Position numbers and translations under genes: made by a program. Under the pieces are notes generated by a model, which had not been told where the DNA came from, searched no databases, and was given only the letters and a program-made list of their open reading frames with translations. 64,000 nt of DNA. Origin: Candidatus Kapaibacterium thiocyanatum (lineage in GTDB: Bacteria; Bacteroidota; Ignavibacteria; Kapaibacteriales; Kapaibacteriaceae). The stretch lies in NCBI GenBank assembly GCA_001899175.1, contig MKVH01000024.1:310001-374000 (forward strand), in the 5' to 3' direction. Shown here piece after piece: positions 8,388-17,557 of the stretch (position 1 is its first letter; the number at the start of each line of letters is the position of its first letter).

Positions 8388-9881
8388 CTACAGATCTTCG
8401 TCGTCGTCCATGTTGCCGGGCGTGAAGATCGACCCGACGAGATCGCGATATGACGGACCGTTGTCCGTATCGTCCTTGGCGATCTTGGAGTGCTGATGCA
8501 GGGCATCGAGCACGAACTCCATCGCCGTGGCCATCCTGACCGTATCGGCGGGATCGATCCCGAGCGTCGCAGCCGTCAGCCTCGCCAGTGTCGGCACCTG
8601 GACCAGCACGCCGTAGAATTCGTCGACCGGCATGGTATCGTCGAGATCGACATGGTTGCCCTGTTCGAACCACCGGACGATGGGCGCGTACGGATCTTCC
8701 TGCTGTCCCTGCTGCTTCCGCGAGCGTCTCACGTTCGGATCGGGGAAGTACATCCTGAACACCTCGCGTACGGCCTTGCCGATGAGAGCGTGTGCGACCT
8801 TCTGCGGGCCTTCCTGTTCGCCCTCGAAGACGAGTTCGACCTTGCCGGTGATGCCGGGAAGGGCGCGGGTGAGATCGCACAGACGGGGAGCGATCACGTC
8901 CTCGCCCGTCATGTAGGAGCGGCGTTCGGCATTGGAGACGACGTTCTCCATCGTGGCGATGGTGAGGCGGGCGCTGACGCCGCTGCTCTGATCCACGAAT
9001 TCGCTCGTGCGTGCGAGCATGGCCACGCTCTCCACGATCTGTCTGAGGAAGGACGGCAGGACGAGCCGCAGGTCCGAACGTTCGAGCCACGACTCCTGTG
9101 CCGTGATGATCATACCTTCGTCGATGGAACGCGGATAATGCGTCAGGATCTGCGACTGGATGCGATCCTTCAGCGGCGTGATGATGGAGCCGCGGTTCGT
9201 GTAGTCTTCGGGATTGGCCGTGAACACCATCAGGATGTCCATCGGCAGGCGGACGTTGAAGCCGCGTATCTGGATGTCGCGTTCCTGGAGGATGTTGAAG
9301 AGTGCGACCTGGATGCGGGGCTGGAGATCGGGCAGTTCGTTGATCACGAAGATGCCGCGATTGGAGCGCGGGACGATGCCGAAGTGGATGGCACCTTCGT
9401 GAGCGTAGTGCAGACGTTGCGTCGCGGCCTTGATGGGGTCGATGTCGCCGATGAGGTCGGCCACGCTCACGTCGGGTGTGGCGAGCTTCTCGCCGTAGCG
9501 TTCCTCGCGTCCGATCCATTCGATCGGAGTATCGTCGCCCATCTCTGCGACCATCGTCACGGCATGATGGGATACGGGATGGTAGGGATGGTCGTGGAGT
9601 TCCGACCCTCTGACGATCGGGATCCGTTCGTCGAGCAGATGGATGAGCTGGCGGGCGATGCGTGTCTTTGCCTGACCCCGCAGGCCGAGCAGAAGAATGT
9701 CGTGTCCACCCAGGATGGCGTTCACGATCTGGGGTATCACGGTATCGTCGAATCCGATGATGCCGTTGAAGACGGGCTTGCGATCACGCAGGCGCTGGAT
9801 CACGTTGCGTCGGAGTTCTTCCTTGACGGAGCCGCCTGCCCATCCCGAGGCCCTGAGCTCGCCGATCGTTGCTGGGTTCAT
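8388..9881 (-). CDS. MoxR-like AAA+ ATPase
   Basis: A 497-residue AAA+ protein of the MoxR/magnesium-chelatase-I group, which acts as a chaperone for protein maturation or metal insertion. The nucleotide loop reads LLLGLRGQAKTRIA, with Ala before the Lys, as is common in MoxR proteins. The Walker B region is IFVINELPDL, a polar variant in which Asn precedes Glu. FTANPEDYTNRG is the sensor-1 segment and PLKDRIQSQI follows it. The C-terminal 150 residues are helical and acidic at the end. No VWA-domain partner is next to it, although MoxR genes usually have one. It is the last gene of a minus-strand operon and starts one base after the ribE stop. Confidence 0.85.
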   Translation of the reverse strand: MNPATIGELRASGWAGGSVKEELRRNVIQRLRDRKPVFNGIIGFDDTVIPQIVNAILGGHDILLLGLRGQAKTRIARQLIHLLDERIPIVRGSELHDHPYHPVSHHAVTMVAEMGDDTPIEWIGREERYGEKLATPDVSVADLIGDIDPIKAATQRLHYAHEGAIHFGIVPRSNRGIFVINELPDLQPRIQVALFNILQERDIQIRGFNVRLPMDILMVFTANPEDYTNRGSIITPLKDRIQSQILTHYPRSIDEGMIITAQESWLERSDLRLVLPSFLRQIVESVAMLARTSEFVDQSSGVSARLTIATMENVVSNAERRSYMTGEDVIAPRLCDLTRALPGITGKVELVFEGEQEGPQKVAHALIGKAVREVFRMYFPDPNVRRSRKQQGQQEDPYAPIVRWFEQGNHVDLDDTMPVDEFYGVLVQVPTLARLTAATLGIDPADTVRMATAMEFVLDALHQHSKIAKDDTDNGPSYRDLVGSIFTPGNMDDDEDL

Positions 9882-9882
9882 G

Positions 9883-10473
9883 CTAGGCGTGATTCGTGAG
9901 ATTGTCGATGTACTTGGCGATCATATCGAATTCGAGATTGACGATATCGCCGATCCTTCGTTCTCCGATCGTCGTATGCGTCAGCGTATGGGGAATGATG
10001 GCCACCTTGCAGCGTTCGTCCTCGAGAGCGGCCACCGTGAGACTGATGCCGTCGATGCAGATCGAGCCGACGGGAATGAGCCACTTGCGATAGGCGGCGG
10101 GAAATCGCACCCAGATCTCGCGTCCGGTTTCGTTGACGATGATGTCGTCCACGATGCCCGTGGCATCCACGTGGCCCTGGACGAGATGTCCTCCGAGCCT
10201 GTCGTTCAGGCGTACGGCACGTTCGAGGTTGACCTTGTCGCCCTTGGCGAGATGGCCTGTCGTCGTCTTCCGCAGGGTTTCGGCGACGGCCGTGACGTCG
10301 AAGCTCGTGGCCGAGCGTTGCGTGACGGTAAGGCAGACGCCGTTGACGGAGATGGAGTGGTCGACGGCCAGGTCATCCATGACGTCCCGTGCAGTGATGG
10401 TGAACCGTACGCCGTCACCTTCGGGTGCCGTGTGGTCGATGGTGCCGATTTCTTCGATGAGTCCCGTGAACAC
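9883..10473 (-). CDS. ribE: Riboflavin synthase, alpha chain
   Basis: Catalyses the dismutation of two 6,7-dimethyl-8-ribityllumazine molecules to riboflavin. The 196-residue product has the two lumazine-binding repeats of the family. The first starts FTGLIEEIG and contains SVNGVCLTVT; the second contains GHVDATG and CIDGISLTVAAL. I set the start at the GTG codon ending at 10473 because the protein then begins with the canonical (V/M)FTGLIE. The upstream ATG at 10548 would add 25 residues read from inside the neighbouring gene. The GTG sits one base after the hydrolase stop, so coupling is likely. No other riboflavin genes are in the window. Confidence 0.95.
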   Translation of the reverse strand: MFTGLIEEIGTIDHTAPEGDGVRFTITARDVMDDLAVDHSISVNGVCLTVTQRSATSFDVTAVAETLRKTTTGHLAKGDKVNLERAVRLNDRLGGHLVQGHVDATGIVDDIIVNETGREIWVRFPAAYRKWLIPVGSICIDGISLTVAALEDERCKVAIIPHTLTHTTIGERRIGDIVNLEFDMIAKYIDNLTNHA

Positions 10474-10474
10474 G

Positions 10475-11320
10475 TCAATTGCCTTTGATGAATCCAATGA
10501 TGATGTCCATGTAGGTCCGCACTCCCATCGTTGCGGGAAGCGTTTCATGGTCGGCTCCTACGACGGGTATGAAGGTCTTCGGATTGTTGGCTGCGTCATA
10601 GAGAACGCGGCCGTTGGCCTCCATGTCGATGAACCGGTCGTCGGTCCCGTGCAGGATGAGGAGCGGCGCATGGATGCGTCTGACCCTGCCCTTGTTGTCG
10701 AACGTCCCGTCGAGCAGGTAGCCGCCGGGAATGTCGAGGAGCGTGCCGCTACGTACAAGCGTTTCGCCGTCGGCGAACGGGGCTTCGAGGATGACTGCAT
10801 GAGGTTGTGGCTGCCGGTCCGCCGCCTGCACGGTGGCCGCGACAGCGCCGAGGGAATAGCCGTAGCAGGTGACGCGCACGGAATCTTCGTTGATGTGGGA
10901 TGTCACGTAGTCGTAGGCCGCACGGGCGTCTTCGGACAATCCGGTTTCGCTGCTGGTGCCCTCGCTTCTGCCGTAGCCACGGTAGTCGTAGATGAAGACG
11001 TCGAAACCTGCCTTGTAGAGATACTCGACACGGTTCCAGTATTCGCCGATGTGATGCTTGTTGCCGTGGCTGTAGATGATGACGTCATGCGGTTTCTGCC
11101 GCACCGAATCCGGTTGCCGCACGAAGAAGCCGTAGATGCGGAAGCCACCGGACGAGAACTCTACCGCTTCGACGCGCGACACGGGAATGACCGAATCGGC
11201 AAGGTCGTACTGCGACAGGCGTGCAGGGTTGAAGAGGAAGGAATCCATGGTGCAACCGCCCGCGACGGGCAGCAGGAGCAGCAGGCAACGGATGGCCAGG
11301 TGATGGAATCGTAGGATCAT
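10475..11320 (-). CDS. Lipoprotein alpha/beta hydrolase
   Basis: A 281-residue exported serine hydrolase. The N-terminus is a lipoprotein signal with lipobox PVAGGC near residue 23, so it should be membrane-anchored. The alpha/beta-hydrolase fold is shown by VIIYSHGN (oxyanion strand), IYDYRGYGRSEG, the nucleophile elbow GYSLGA, the acid in LHGTDDRFID and the histidine in GADHETL. The nearest named relatives are BEM46/YqiK-like esterases; the substrate is unknown. The ATG at 11320 overlaps the upstream lipoprotein stop by four bases. The much longer frame to 12241 reads through that gene antiphase and is rejected. Confidence 0.88.
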   Translation of the reverse strand: MILRFHHLAIRCLLLLLPVAGGCTMDSFLFNPARLSQYDLADSVIPVSRVEAVEFSSGGFRIYGFFVRQPDSVRQKPHDVIIYSHGNKHHIGEYWNRVEYLYKAGFDVFIYDYRGYGRSEGTSSETGLSEDARAAYDYVTSHINEDSVRVTCYGYSLGAVAATVQAADRQPQPHAVILEAPFADGETLVRSGTLLDIPGGYLLDGTFDNKGRVRRIHAPLLILHGTDDRFIDMEANGRVLYDAANNPKTFIPVVGADHETLPATMGVRTYMDIIIGFIKGN

Positions 11321-11976
11321 AGTCTGAACGCTCCCCCGATGAAGCCGCCTGCCGAGCCGTGGCCCCCGATGGACGACCGTCCTTCGAGGACTCCGTTGCG
11401 CGTGACGTGGTTCACTGCCTGCCAGATGAACTCGGCCTGTATGGAGAACGACGCCGAAAGGGGAACCTGGAGTCCGGCGAACGGGCTCGCGAAATACCTC
11501 ACGGTCGTCGTCTGCAGTGTCTGATGAAGGCCGAAGTAGGCGAGCCATCCACCGCCCGTATCGTAGCTGAACGTGGCCGCGAGGTCCGGATAGAAGCGCA
11601 TGTCGCCGAAAGACCTGAAGTCCGAGAACAACATGAGTCGTGCCCCAACGGTGAGCTCCGGAAGCGAGCCGTTTTGATGCCATGCCCGTATGGAGGCTCC
11701 CGCATCGATGCCACCCACGCCGAAGGCCGCCATCAGCAGATGCGCATTGCCGTGTACGGTAATGTCGTCGGTCACACCGTGCATGACGCCGGCAGTGAGA
11801 TAGGGAATGATGACAGACGGGACCTTGCCGGGCGCGATGGGGCCGCCTGCCGAGGCCGTGATGGTCGTCGTCCCTGTCGGCATGACGCGCACGGGCTGGC
11901 CTGCACCGCACCCCCAGCATACGATGCACAGGAGAATAATGGTCAGCGGTTTGCACAGGTGAAGAGGGCGCATCAT
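11317..11976 (-). CDS. Lipoprotein of unknown function
   Basis: A 219-residue protein with a lipoprotein-type signal (hydrophobic stretch ending CIVCWGCGAG). The mature part is rich in Gly, Ala, Ser and aromatic residues, with short alternating strands (GGGWLAYFGLHQ, GHGSAGGFIGGAFRL). It ends in a Phe/Arg/Leu-type terminus like small outer-membrane barrels. I do not recognise a family. It heads a four-gene minus-strand operon with the lipoprotein hydrolase, riboflavin synthase and MoxR-like ATPase. A near-consensus -7 element lies 33 bases upstream of the ATG. Confidence 0.7.
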   Translation of the reverse strand: MMRPLHLCKPLTIILLCIVCWGCGAGQPVRVMPTGTTTITASAGGPIAPGKVPSVIIPYLTAGVMHGVTDDITVHGNAHLLMAAFGVGGIDAGASIRAWHQNGSLPELTVGARLMLFSDFRSFGDMRFYPDLAATFSYDTGGGWLAYFGLHQTLQTTTVRYFASPFAGLQVPLSASFSIQAEFIWQAVNHVTRNGVLEGRSSIGGHGSAGGFIGGAFRL

Positions 11977-12008
11977 ATTCGTCCACGACTACACGACGAT
12001 TGGGTGTG

Positions 12009-12016
12009 CGAAGATA
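12009..12016 (-). promoter_or_regulatory. -7 promoter element of the lipoprotein-ribE operon
   Basis: The minus strand reads TATCTTCG, one base from the Bacteroidota consensus TAnnTTTG. It lies 33 bases before the ATG at 11976 in a 75-base divergent intergenic region. Confidence 0.45.
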
Positions 12017-12051
12017 CGCTCCCCCTGCCTCATCCTCTTCCATGGAAGCAC

Positions 12052-15000
12052 ATGCATCGGTACGCGCAGTACGTCCATGACGGCCAGATACGGGATCTCC
12101 TGCAGACCCCGACGCTGGAAGCCTGCATGGCGTCGCTCGATTCCGAGCGTAGCCAGACGATGATCGTCGTGGTGCCGACGGTCCTGCATCAGCGCATCGC
12201 GCTGACCGCATGGGCACGGGCCCATGGCGGCGGTACGCCACCGCTGGTCATGACGATGAACGTGCTGCTCCGGCACCTTGCAGGGGCCGTTCTCGACGAA
12301 CGGCCGATGCTCTGTTCCGATGCCGATGCGAGCGTCCTGCTCCGTGAGGCGGCCATCAGGGCCGGACTCCCTCCCGGGGCCTTCGGCGTCACCGTGTCCC
12401 GTATCGTCGAATGGACTCTCGAAGGATGGAGTCCCGACCGGTTGTACGAATACGACGACGAGCTGGCACCGCGACGTCTCAGGCGTCTGCGCCAGGTCGC
12501 CGACCTCTGGTCTTCCTACCGCACGCTCAAGGGTACGGGGCTGGCCGACAGGGCCGATCTGGTGCTGAGGGTCACGGACGGCGTGGCCTGCGCCGATGAG
12601 GTCATCCTGCGTCTGCGCGATTCCGCGGAGCCGATCCGTACCCTGCTCGTGACGGGCCTGCACGACGTCACCTACGTCGAACGGATTCTTCTGCACATCC
12701 TCGCGCAGCGGGGATGGAACGTGGGTATACGCTGGCTTCCCGACGACGTCAGTGCGTCGAGGGCGGTCTCGGATCATACGACGTGGCTCGTCGGTCATGG
12801 TTGGCAGGTGGGCACGGTGGGCAGCGAAGAGCGGATGCCGATCCGCATCGTCGAACGCACGTTGCCCACGCGGCGTGACGAGGCTCGCCTCATCGCAGCA
12901 TTCGTGAAGCGTCGTCTGATGGAAGGTGACGTGACGCCTTCGCGGATATGCGTCGCCGTCGCATCGCGAAGCGATGCCGAACGTCATGTCCTCAATGCCT
13001 TTCGCGACGCAGGAGTGCCCGTTTCCCGAGAGGGGACACGGCGTCTTTCGACCGTCGGCTCCGTCACCGCCGTGCTCGCCGCACTCGACGTCATGAGATA
13101 CCGTTGGAGGCGTTCCGATATGGAGCGGCTGTTGCGCAGCGGATACGTGACGGGAATAGGTCACTACGGACATGCACTGCTGAATGCCGCCGAAGAAATC
13201 AAACTGCAGGGCGGTGAAGGTGCGCTCGACTGGAGTCGCAGACTCCAGCAACGCCGCATCATCGTTCGCGACATGCAGCGCAGGGAGGGTGACGACCACT
13301 GGTACGAACGGAAGCGCATGCTCGACGATGCCCTGACGGCCGTCGTCCACCTGCAGGAACGTCTGCCCCAGTTCGACGATTCCGTCTCCGCTGCGGACTT
13401 CGTCGCCATCGTACGCAAGGACATCGTCCAGGGCCTGGGCATCGGTCAGGCGGCACGCGAGCGTCAGCGTCGTGCCGATGTGCTCGACGTCGCAGCGGTC
13501 GACGAGGCCGGTATCACCACGCTGATGGAAACCTGCGACCGGTACGTCCGTCTCGCCGACGTCACCTCCATGAAGCCTGCACCCGTCGATCATCATGTCT
13601 CCGAGCTCATACGTATGGTGCTCGACATCGACGTACGCGTTCCGGATTCGTACGTGCACGGCGTGGATGTACTGCCTCCACAGGCCGTTTGCGAACGACG
13701 ATGGAGCATCGTCATCGTGCCGGCCATGACCGAAGGCGAATTCCCCGTACGGATACCGGACGGGGTCGACGAGGATCTCGTCCCCGGCCGTGCCGCCGCG
13801 CGCCAGCTCGATGCATTGCAGGACGTCATGGATGCCGTCGACGTCGACGGTCTGCTCCTGCTGACGCGGCCGCACGTCATCGATGACGCACCGACGATGC
13901 CCTCGACCTTCATCGCGATGATCAGGGATGTCACGGGCCGACGGTTCGATCACAGGGAGGTGACGGGAGACGGCATCCTCGACGCAGACGACACCAGCGG
14001 TTTCATCATGAACATCGACGAGGCGCGGATACGCGACGGCGAGCCCGATGCCTACGGCCACATCCGGCAGCAGGCCGTGATAGGACCGCATGCCGATCCT
14101 GCCGTCACGGAACGTATCGCCACGATCACACATCGTCCGCTCAGTCCATCGAGACTAGATACCGTCGCCGCTTGTCCCTATCAGTACTATGCAAGGCATC
14201 TCCTCGGTATCGACGTGGCTTCGCAACAGGATGACTCGCTGAGCGGCCTCGAGCGCGGCAATCTCCTGCATGACGTCGCACGCCGCTTCTACGAATCGTA
14301 TCGTACGGGCGAAGGTCCGATCGATATCACGGCCATTCCCGAGGCATCGCTGTATGACAGGCTCGTCGACGTCTATCATGCAGTCGCCCCCGAATTCGAT
14401 ATGGGACACACCTACGTCGACGTCGAGCGCAGGGCCATGCTCGGTACCGCCGATCGTGCAGGGATCCTGCGGCGCTGGCTCGCACTCGAGCTCTCCATCC
14501 AGAGAGCTTCGGCACGGCGCCCGGCATACTTCGAACACGAAGTCGACGATGCCATCGACATCGTAGGGCCCGACGGCACGCTACGGAACGAAGCCGTGTC
14601 GATGCGTGTCGACCGTATCGATATCGGAACTGGAGAAGAAGGTGTGGGAGTCGTCGTGACGGACTACAAGACGACCAGATCCTCCACGGCATCGCGCAGG
14701 GACGTCATCAGCGGTGTCAAGACGCAGATGACGCTCTATCTGGCGGCCGTCACCGCAAACATGAAGAAGAACGGTATCCCGGCCGTCGCCGCCTGTGCAC
14801 GATACGTGACCTTCGGACGTTCCATGCGTGCAACGGAAGATCCTGTGGAACGGATCGTCATCAACGATCCCGTCATCGGTGAACCGATGGCGGATCGATC
14901 ACGGCATCGGGACGAAGCGGCGATGCTTTCGGCGGAAGAACAAGTGTCGGCGCTGTTGAACGTCGTAGGCGGGCATGTCGACAGGATGCGCGCCGCATCC

Positions 15001-15102
15001 TATCCCGTCGATCCGGTCGATGGAGCGTGCCGTATGTGTTCGTTCAATGAACTCTGTCGGATCGATCACTGGGGCAGGGTGTCGCAAACAGTCATTACGT
15101 AA
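12052..15102 (+). CDS. AddB-like helicase/nuclease-family protein with PD-(D/E)XK domain
   Basis: A 1016-residue protein related to the AddB/AdnA subunit of double-strand-break resection machines. The N-terminal half resembles an SF1 helicase fold but has no Walker A loop; the corresponding region reads VVVPTVLHQR, so it is probably an inactive helicase module. The C-terminal 330 residues carry the RecB-like nuclease: ERGNLLHDVARRF, VVTDYKTTRS (catalytic D-x-K) and QMTLYLAAV. Cysteines in AACPYQYY and in CRMCSFNELC form the usual four-Cys iron-sulfur staple around the nuclease. The ATG at 12052 is chosen as the first methionine after the divergent promoter region. The helicase partner AddA is not adjacent. 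It is 11 bases upstream of the Lon-like gene. Confidence 0.85.
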   Translation: MHRYAQYVHDGQIRDLLQTPTLEACMASLDSERSQTMIVVVPTVLHQRIALTAWARAHGGGTPPLVMTMNVLLRHLAGAVLDERPMLCSDADASVLLREAAIRAGLPPGAFGVTVSRIVEWTLEGWSPDRLYEYDDELAPRRLRRLRQVADLWSSYRTLKGTGLADRADLVLRVTDGVACADEVILRLRDSAEPIRTLLVTGLHDVTYVERILLHILAQRGWNVGIRWLPDDVSASRAVSDHTTWLVGHGWQVGTVGSEERMPIRIVERTLPTRRDEARLIAAFVKRRLMEGDVTPSRICVAVASRSDAERHVLNAFRDAGVPVSREGTRRLSTVGSVTAVLAALDVMRYRWRRSDMERLLRSGYVTGIGHYGHALLNAAEEIKLQGGEGALDWSRRLQQRRIIVRDMQRREGDDHWYERKRMLDDALTAVVHLQERLPQFDDSVSAADFVAIVRKDIVQGLGIGQAARERQRRADVLDVAAVDEAGITTLMETCDRYVRLADVTSMKPAPVDHHVSELIRMVLDIDVRVPDSYVHGVDVLPPQAVCERRWSIVIVPAMTEGEFPVRIPDGVDEDLVPGRAAARQLDALQDVMDAVDVDGLLLLTRPHVIDDAPTMPSTFIAMIRDVTGRRFDHREVTGDGILDADDTSGFIMNIDEARIRDGEPDAYGHIRQQAVIGPHADPAVTERIATITHRPLSPSRLDTVAACPYQYYARHLLGIDVASQQDDSLSGLERGNLLHDVARRFYESYRTGEGPIDITAIPEASLYDRLVDVYHAVAPEFDMGHTYVDVERRAMLGTADRAGILRRWLALELSIQRASARRPAYFEHEVDDAIDIVGPDGTLRNEAVSMRVDRIDIGTGEEGVGVVVTDYKTTRSSTASRRDVISGVKTQMTLYLAAVTANMKKNGIPAVAACARYVTFGRSMRATEDPVERIVINDPVIGEPMADRSRHRDEAAMLSAEEQVSALLNVVGGHVDRMRAASYPVDPVDGACRMCSFNELCRIDHWGRVSQTVIT

Positions 15103-15113
15103 GGAAGAAGATC

Positions 15114-17555
15114 ATGGCGAAACGACCGATGATGCGAAAGTATGCACCTCTGCGTGCGGCACAACTGCGATGGACTTGTCCACCGTCCGCACTGCCCTTC
15201 AAGAGTACGCGCGAAGTCAAGCCGCTTACCCGTATTGTGGGACAGCAACGCGCCATGGACGCGATACGGCTCGGAGCGCAGATACGATCCCAGGGATATA
15301 ACATCTACGTGTCGGGTATGGTCGGTACCGGGCGTCTCACGACGGTGCAGACCATTCTCGACGAACACAAGAGCGACCCGAAGGAATTCTTCGACTTCGC
15401 TTACGTACACAACTTCAAGCAGACGGAGACGCCTGTCCTCATCCGTTTCCAGAAAGGCGAAGGCCGCGTCTTCGCCAGGATGATCGACGATGCCCTCGCC
15501 TACCTCAAGCGGCGCATTCCGCAACTGTTCGAGGAAGACCAGTTCCAGTCCGACCGCAAGAGCATCATCCAGAAGTATCAGTTGCAGGAGAAAGGGCTCC
15601 TCAACGAATTCGATTCCAAGCTGCGTCCGCGAGGCTTCGCCGTAGGACAGATGCAGGATGACGAAGGGAACGTGCGTACCGAGATATTTCCGGTGATCGA
15701 CGGAAAGCCCTTCGCCGTGGAGCAGCTCGACGAACTGATCCAGGCGGGAACGATGACGATGGATCGCGCCGCCCAGATCCGCGAGGAGTATGCGGCGCAC
15801 AAGGAAGAGCTGGTGGAGATCGGACGCAAGAGCATGCGCCTCATCGCCGAGTTCCGGAAGAGCCTCACGGAGTTCGACCAGATGTCGGTGGCCCTCATCG
15901 TCAATGCAGCGTTCGAAAGCGTGCGTACGAGTTTCACGAGGGACAGGGTCGTGGAGTACCTGAACGGCGTCCAGAAGCACCTGCTCGAACATCTCGACGA
16001 ACTCGTGCGACTCTTCGCCGCCCGTCAGACCGGCGCACCGGATGCCGCCGTCGACGAAGCGATCAAGGCCTTCTTCGCCCAGTACGGCGTGAATCTCGTA
16101 CTGGACAACTACGATACGAAGGTCGCTCCCGTCATCATCGAAACGTCTCCCACCTATGCTTCGCTCTTCGGGAGCATCGAGAAGCGTTACGATGCACGGG
16201 GCTTCTACATCAGCGACTTCACGCACATCAAACCGGGGGCCATCCTGCGCGCCGACGGCGGATACGTGATCATGAATGCCCTGGACGTGCTCGGCGACCC
16301 GCAGATATGGTCGGCCCTCAAGAAGGTGATGCTCTACAACCGGCTCGAAATCCAGAACACCGATTCGCAGTTCCAGTTGAATGCGCTGAAGCCGGAATGG
16401 ATCAAGGTCAACGTCAAGATCATCCTGCTCGGCGATCCTTCCATCTATCATTACCTGTGGGGATCGGACGAGGACTTCCACAAGATGTTCAAGGTCCATG
16501 CCGAATTCGATCATCAGATGGACCGCACGCAGGAGATGATCAAGAACTATGCGGCCTTCTTCTCACTGCTCGCGGCGGAGGATGGCCTGCTGCACTGCGA
16601 CCGTTCGGGTGCGGCAGCCCTCATCGAATGGGCCGTGGAGCGTACGGAGTCGCAGGACAAGATCACGTTGCAGTTCAGCTACGTCGCGGACCTCCTGCGT
16701 GAAGCCTCGTTCTACGCACACAAGGCCAACGCTCTGGTGATCTCCCGTTCCCATGTCCAGATGGCAATCGATCAACGGCACTGGCGAAGCAACAGCGTCG
16801 ACGAATCCATTCGCGAGCAGATCCGGAAGGGAACGCTGCTCGTGGATGTCAAGGGGGCACGCGTGGGACAGATCAACGGGCTCACGGTCTATAGCACCGG
16901 TATCGTGAGCTTCGGCAAACCAGCACGTATCACGACAACCGTCAGCGCCGGAAGTTCGGGTATCATCAATATCGAACGGGAAGTGGAGTTGAGCGGTGCC
17001 ATCCATTCCAAGGGAGTGCTCATCCTCGCAGGATTACTCCGCTCGCTGTTCTCGCGCTCGCAGCCCATTTCCTTCGCGGCCAGCATTGCCTTCGAGCAGT
17101 CGTATGGCGGTATCGACGGTGATAGTGCCTCGGCTGCCGAAATGGTGGCGCTCTTGAGCGCCATCTCGAATCTCCCCATCAGGCAGGATCTGGCCATCAC
17201 CGGATCGATCAACCAGAAAGGCGACATCCAGCCGATCGGCGGCGTCAACGAAAAGATCACGGGCTTCTTCGAAGTGTGCAGGGACAGGGGCCTGACCGGA
17301 AAGCAGGGCGTCCTCATTCCGGCGCAGAACGTCAGGGACCTCATGCTGCGGCAGGAGATCATCGATGCCGTCCAGCACAAGAAGTTCTTCATCTATCCCA
17401 TCAAGGTGCTCGAGGACGCCGTGGAGTTGCTACTGGACGTGCCAGTGGGAACGCCGGATAAACGCGGGCATTTTCCTCCGGAAACTGTATACTGCAAGGT
17501 TCAGCACAATCTCAACGTTCTGCATGAGGCCAGCCGCATGCACGGCAAGAATTGA
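15114..17555 (+). CDS. Lon-like ATP-dependent protease (AAA_32/Lon_C architecture)
   Basis: An 813-residue protein with an N-terminal LonB/YcbZ-type AAA region and a C-terminal Lon protease domain. The Ser-Lys dyad is visible: the Ser in GGIDGDSASAAE and the Lys in GGVNEKITGFFE. ITGSINQKGDIQPIGG is the usual linker between them. The nucleotide loop reads SGMVGTGRLTTV, with Arg where classical Walker A has Lys. I believe this occurs in relatives of this subgroup, but it makes ATP use uncertain. A long insertion with coiled-coil character lies near residues 130-290. A ribosome-binding site (GGAAGAAG) precedes the ATG. The three genes 12052-18769 are closely spaced and may form one operon. Confidence 0.9.
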   Translation: MAKRPMMRKYAPLRAAQLRWTCPPSALPFKSTREVKPLTRIVGQQRAMDAIRLGAQIRSQGYNIYVSGMVGTGRLTTVQTILDEHKSDPKEFFDFAYVHNFKQTETPVLIRFQKGEGRVFARMIDDALAYLKRRIPQLFEEDQFQSDRKSIIQKYQLQEKGLLNEFDSKLRPRGFAVGQMQDDEGNVRTEIFPVIDGKPFAVEQLDELIQAGTMTMDRAAQIREEYAAHKEELVEIGRKSMRLIAEFRKSLTEFDQMSVALIVNAAFESVRTSFTRDRVVEYLNGVQKHLLEHLDELVRLFAARQTGAPDAAVDEAIKAFFAQYGVNLVLDNYDTKVAPVIIETSPTYASLFGSIEKRYDARGFYISDFTHIKPGAILRADGGYVIMNALDVLGDPQIWSALKKVMLYNRLEIQNTDSQFQLNALKPEWIKVNVKIILLGDPSIYHYLWGSDEDFHKMFKVHAEFDHQMDRTQEMIKNYAAFFSLLAAEDGLLHCDRSGAAALIEWAVERTESQDKITLQFSYVADLLREASFYAHKANALVISRSHVQMAIDQRHWRSNSVDESIREQIRKGTLLVDVKGARVGQINGLTVYSTGIVSFGKPARITTTVSAGSSGIINIEREVELSGAIHSKGVLILAGLLRSLFSRSQPISFAASIAFEQSYGGIDGDSASAAEMVALLSAISNLPIRQDLAITGSINQKGDIQPIGGVNEKITGFFEVCRDRGLTGKQGVLIPAQNVRDLMLRQEIIDAVQHKKFFIYPIKVLEDAVELLLDVPVGTPDKRGHFPPETVYCKVQHNLNVLHEASRMHGKN

Positions 17556-17557
17556 CG

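Noticed and set aside
11359-12051. Upstream extension of the AddB-like frame
   Set aside because: It overlaps the divergent lipoprotein gene on the opposite strand and has no similarity to the family N-terminus.
11321-12241. N-terminal extension of the alpha/beta hydrolase frame
   Set aside because: The lipoprotein signal at the ATG ending 11320 is the real start; the extension lies antiphase inside the preceding lipoprotein gene.
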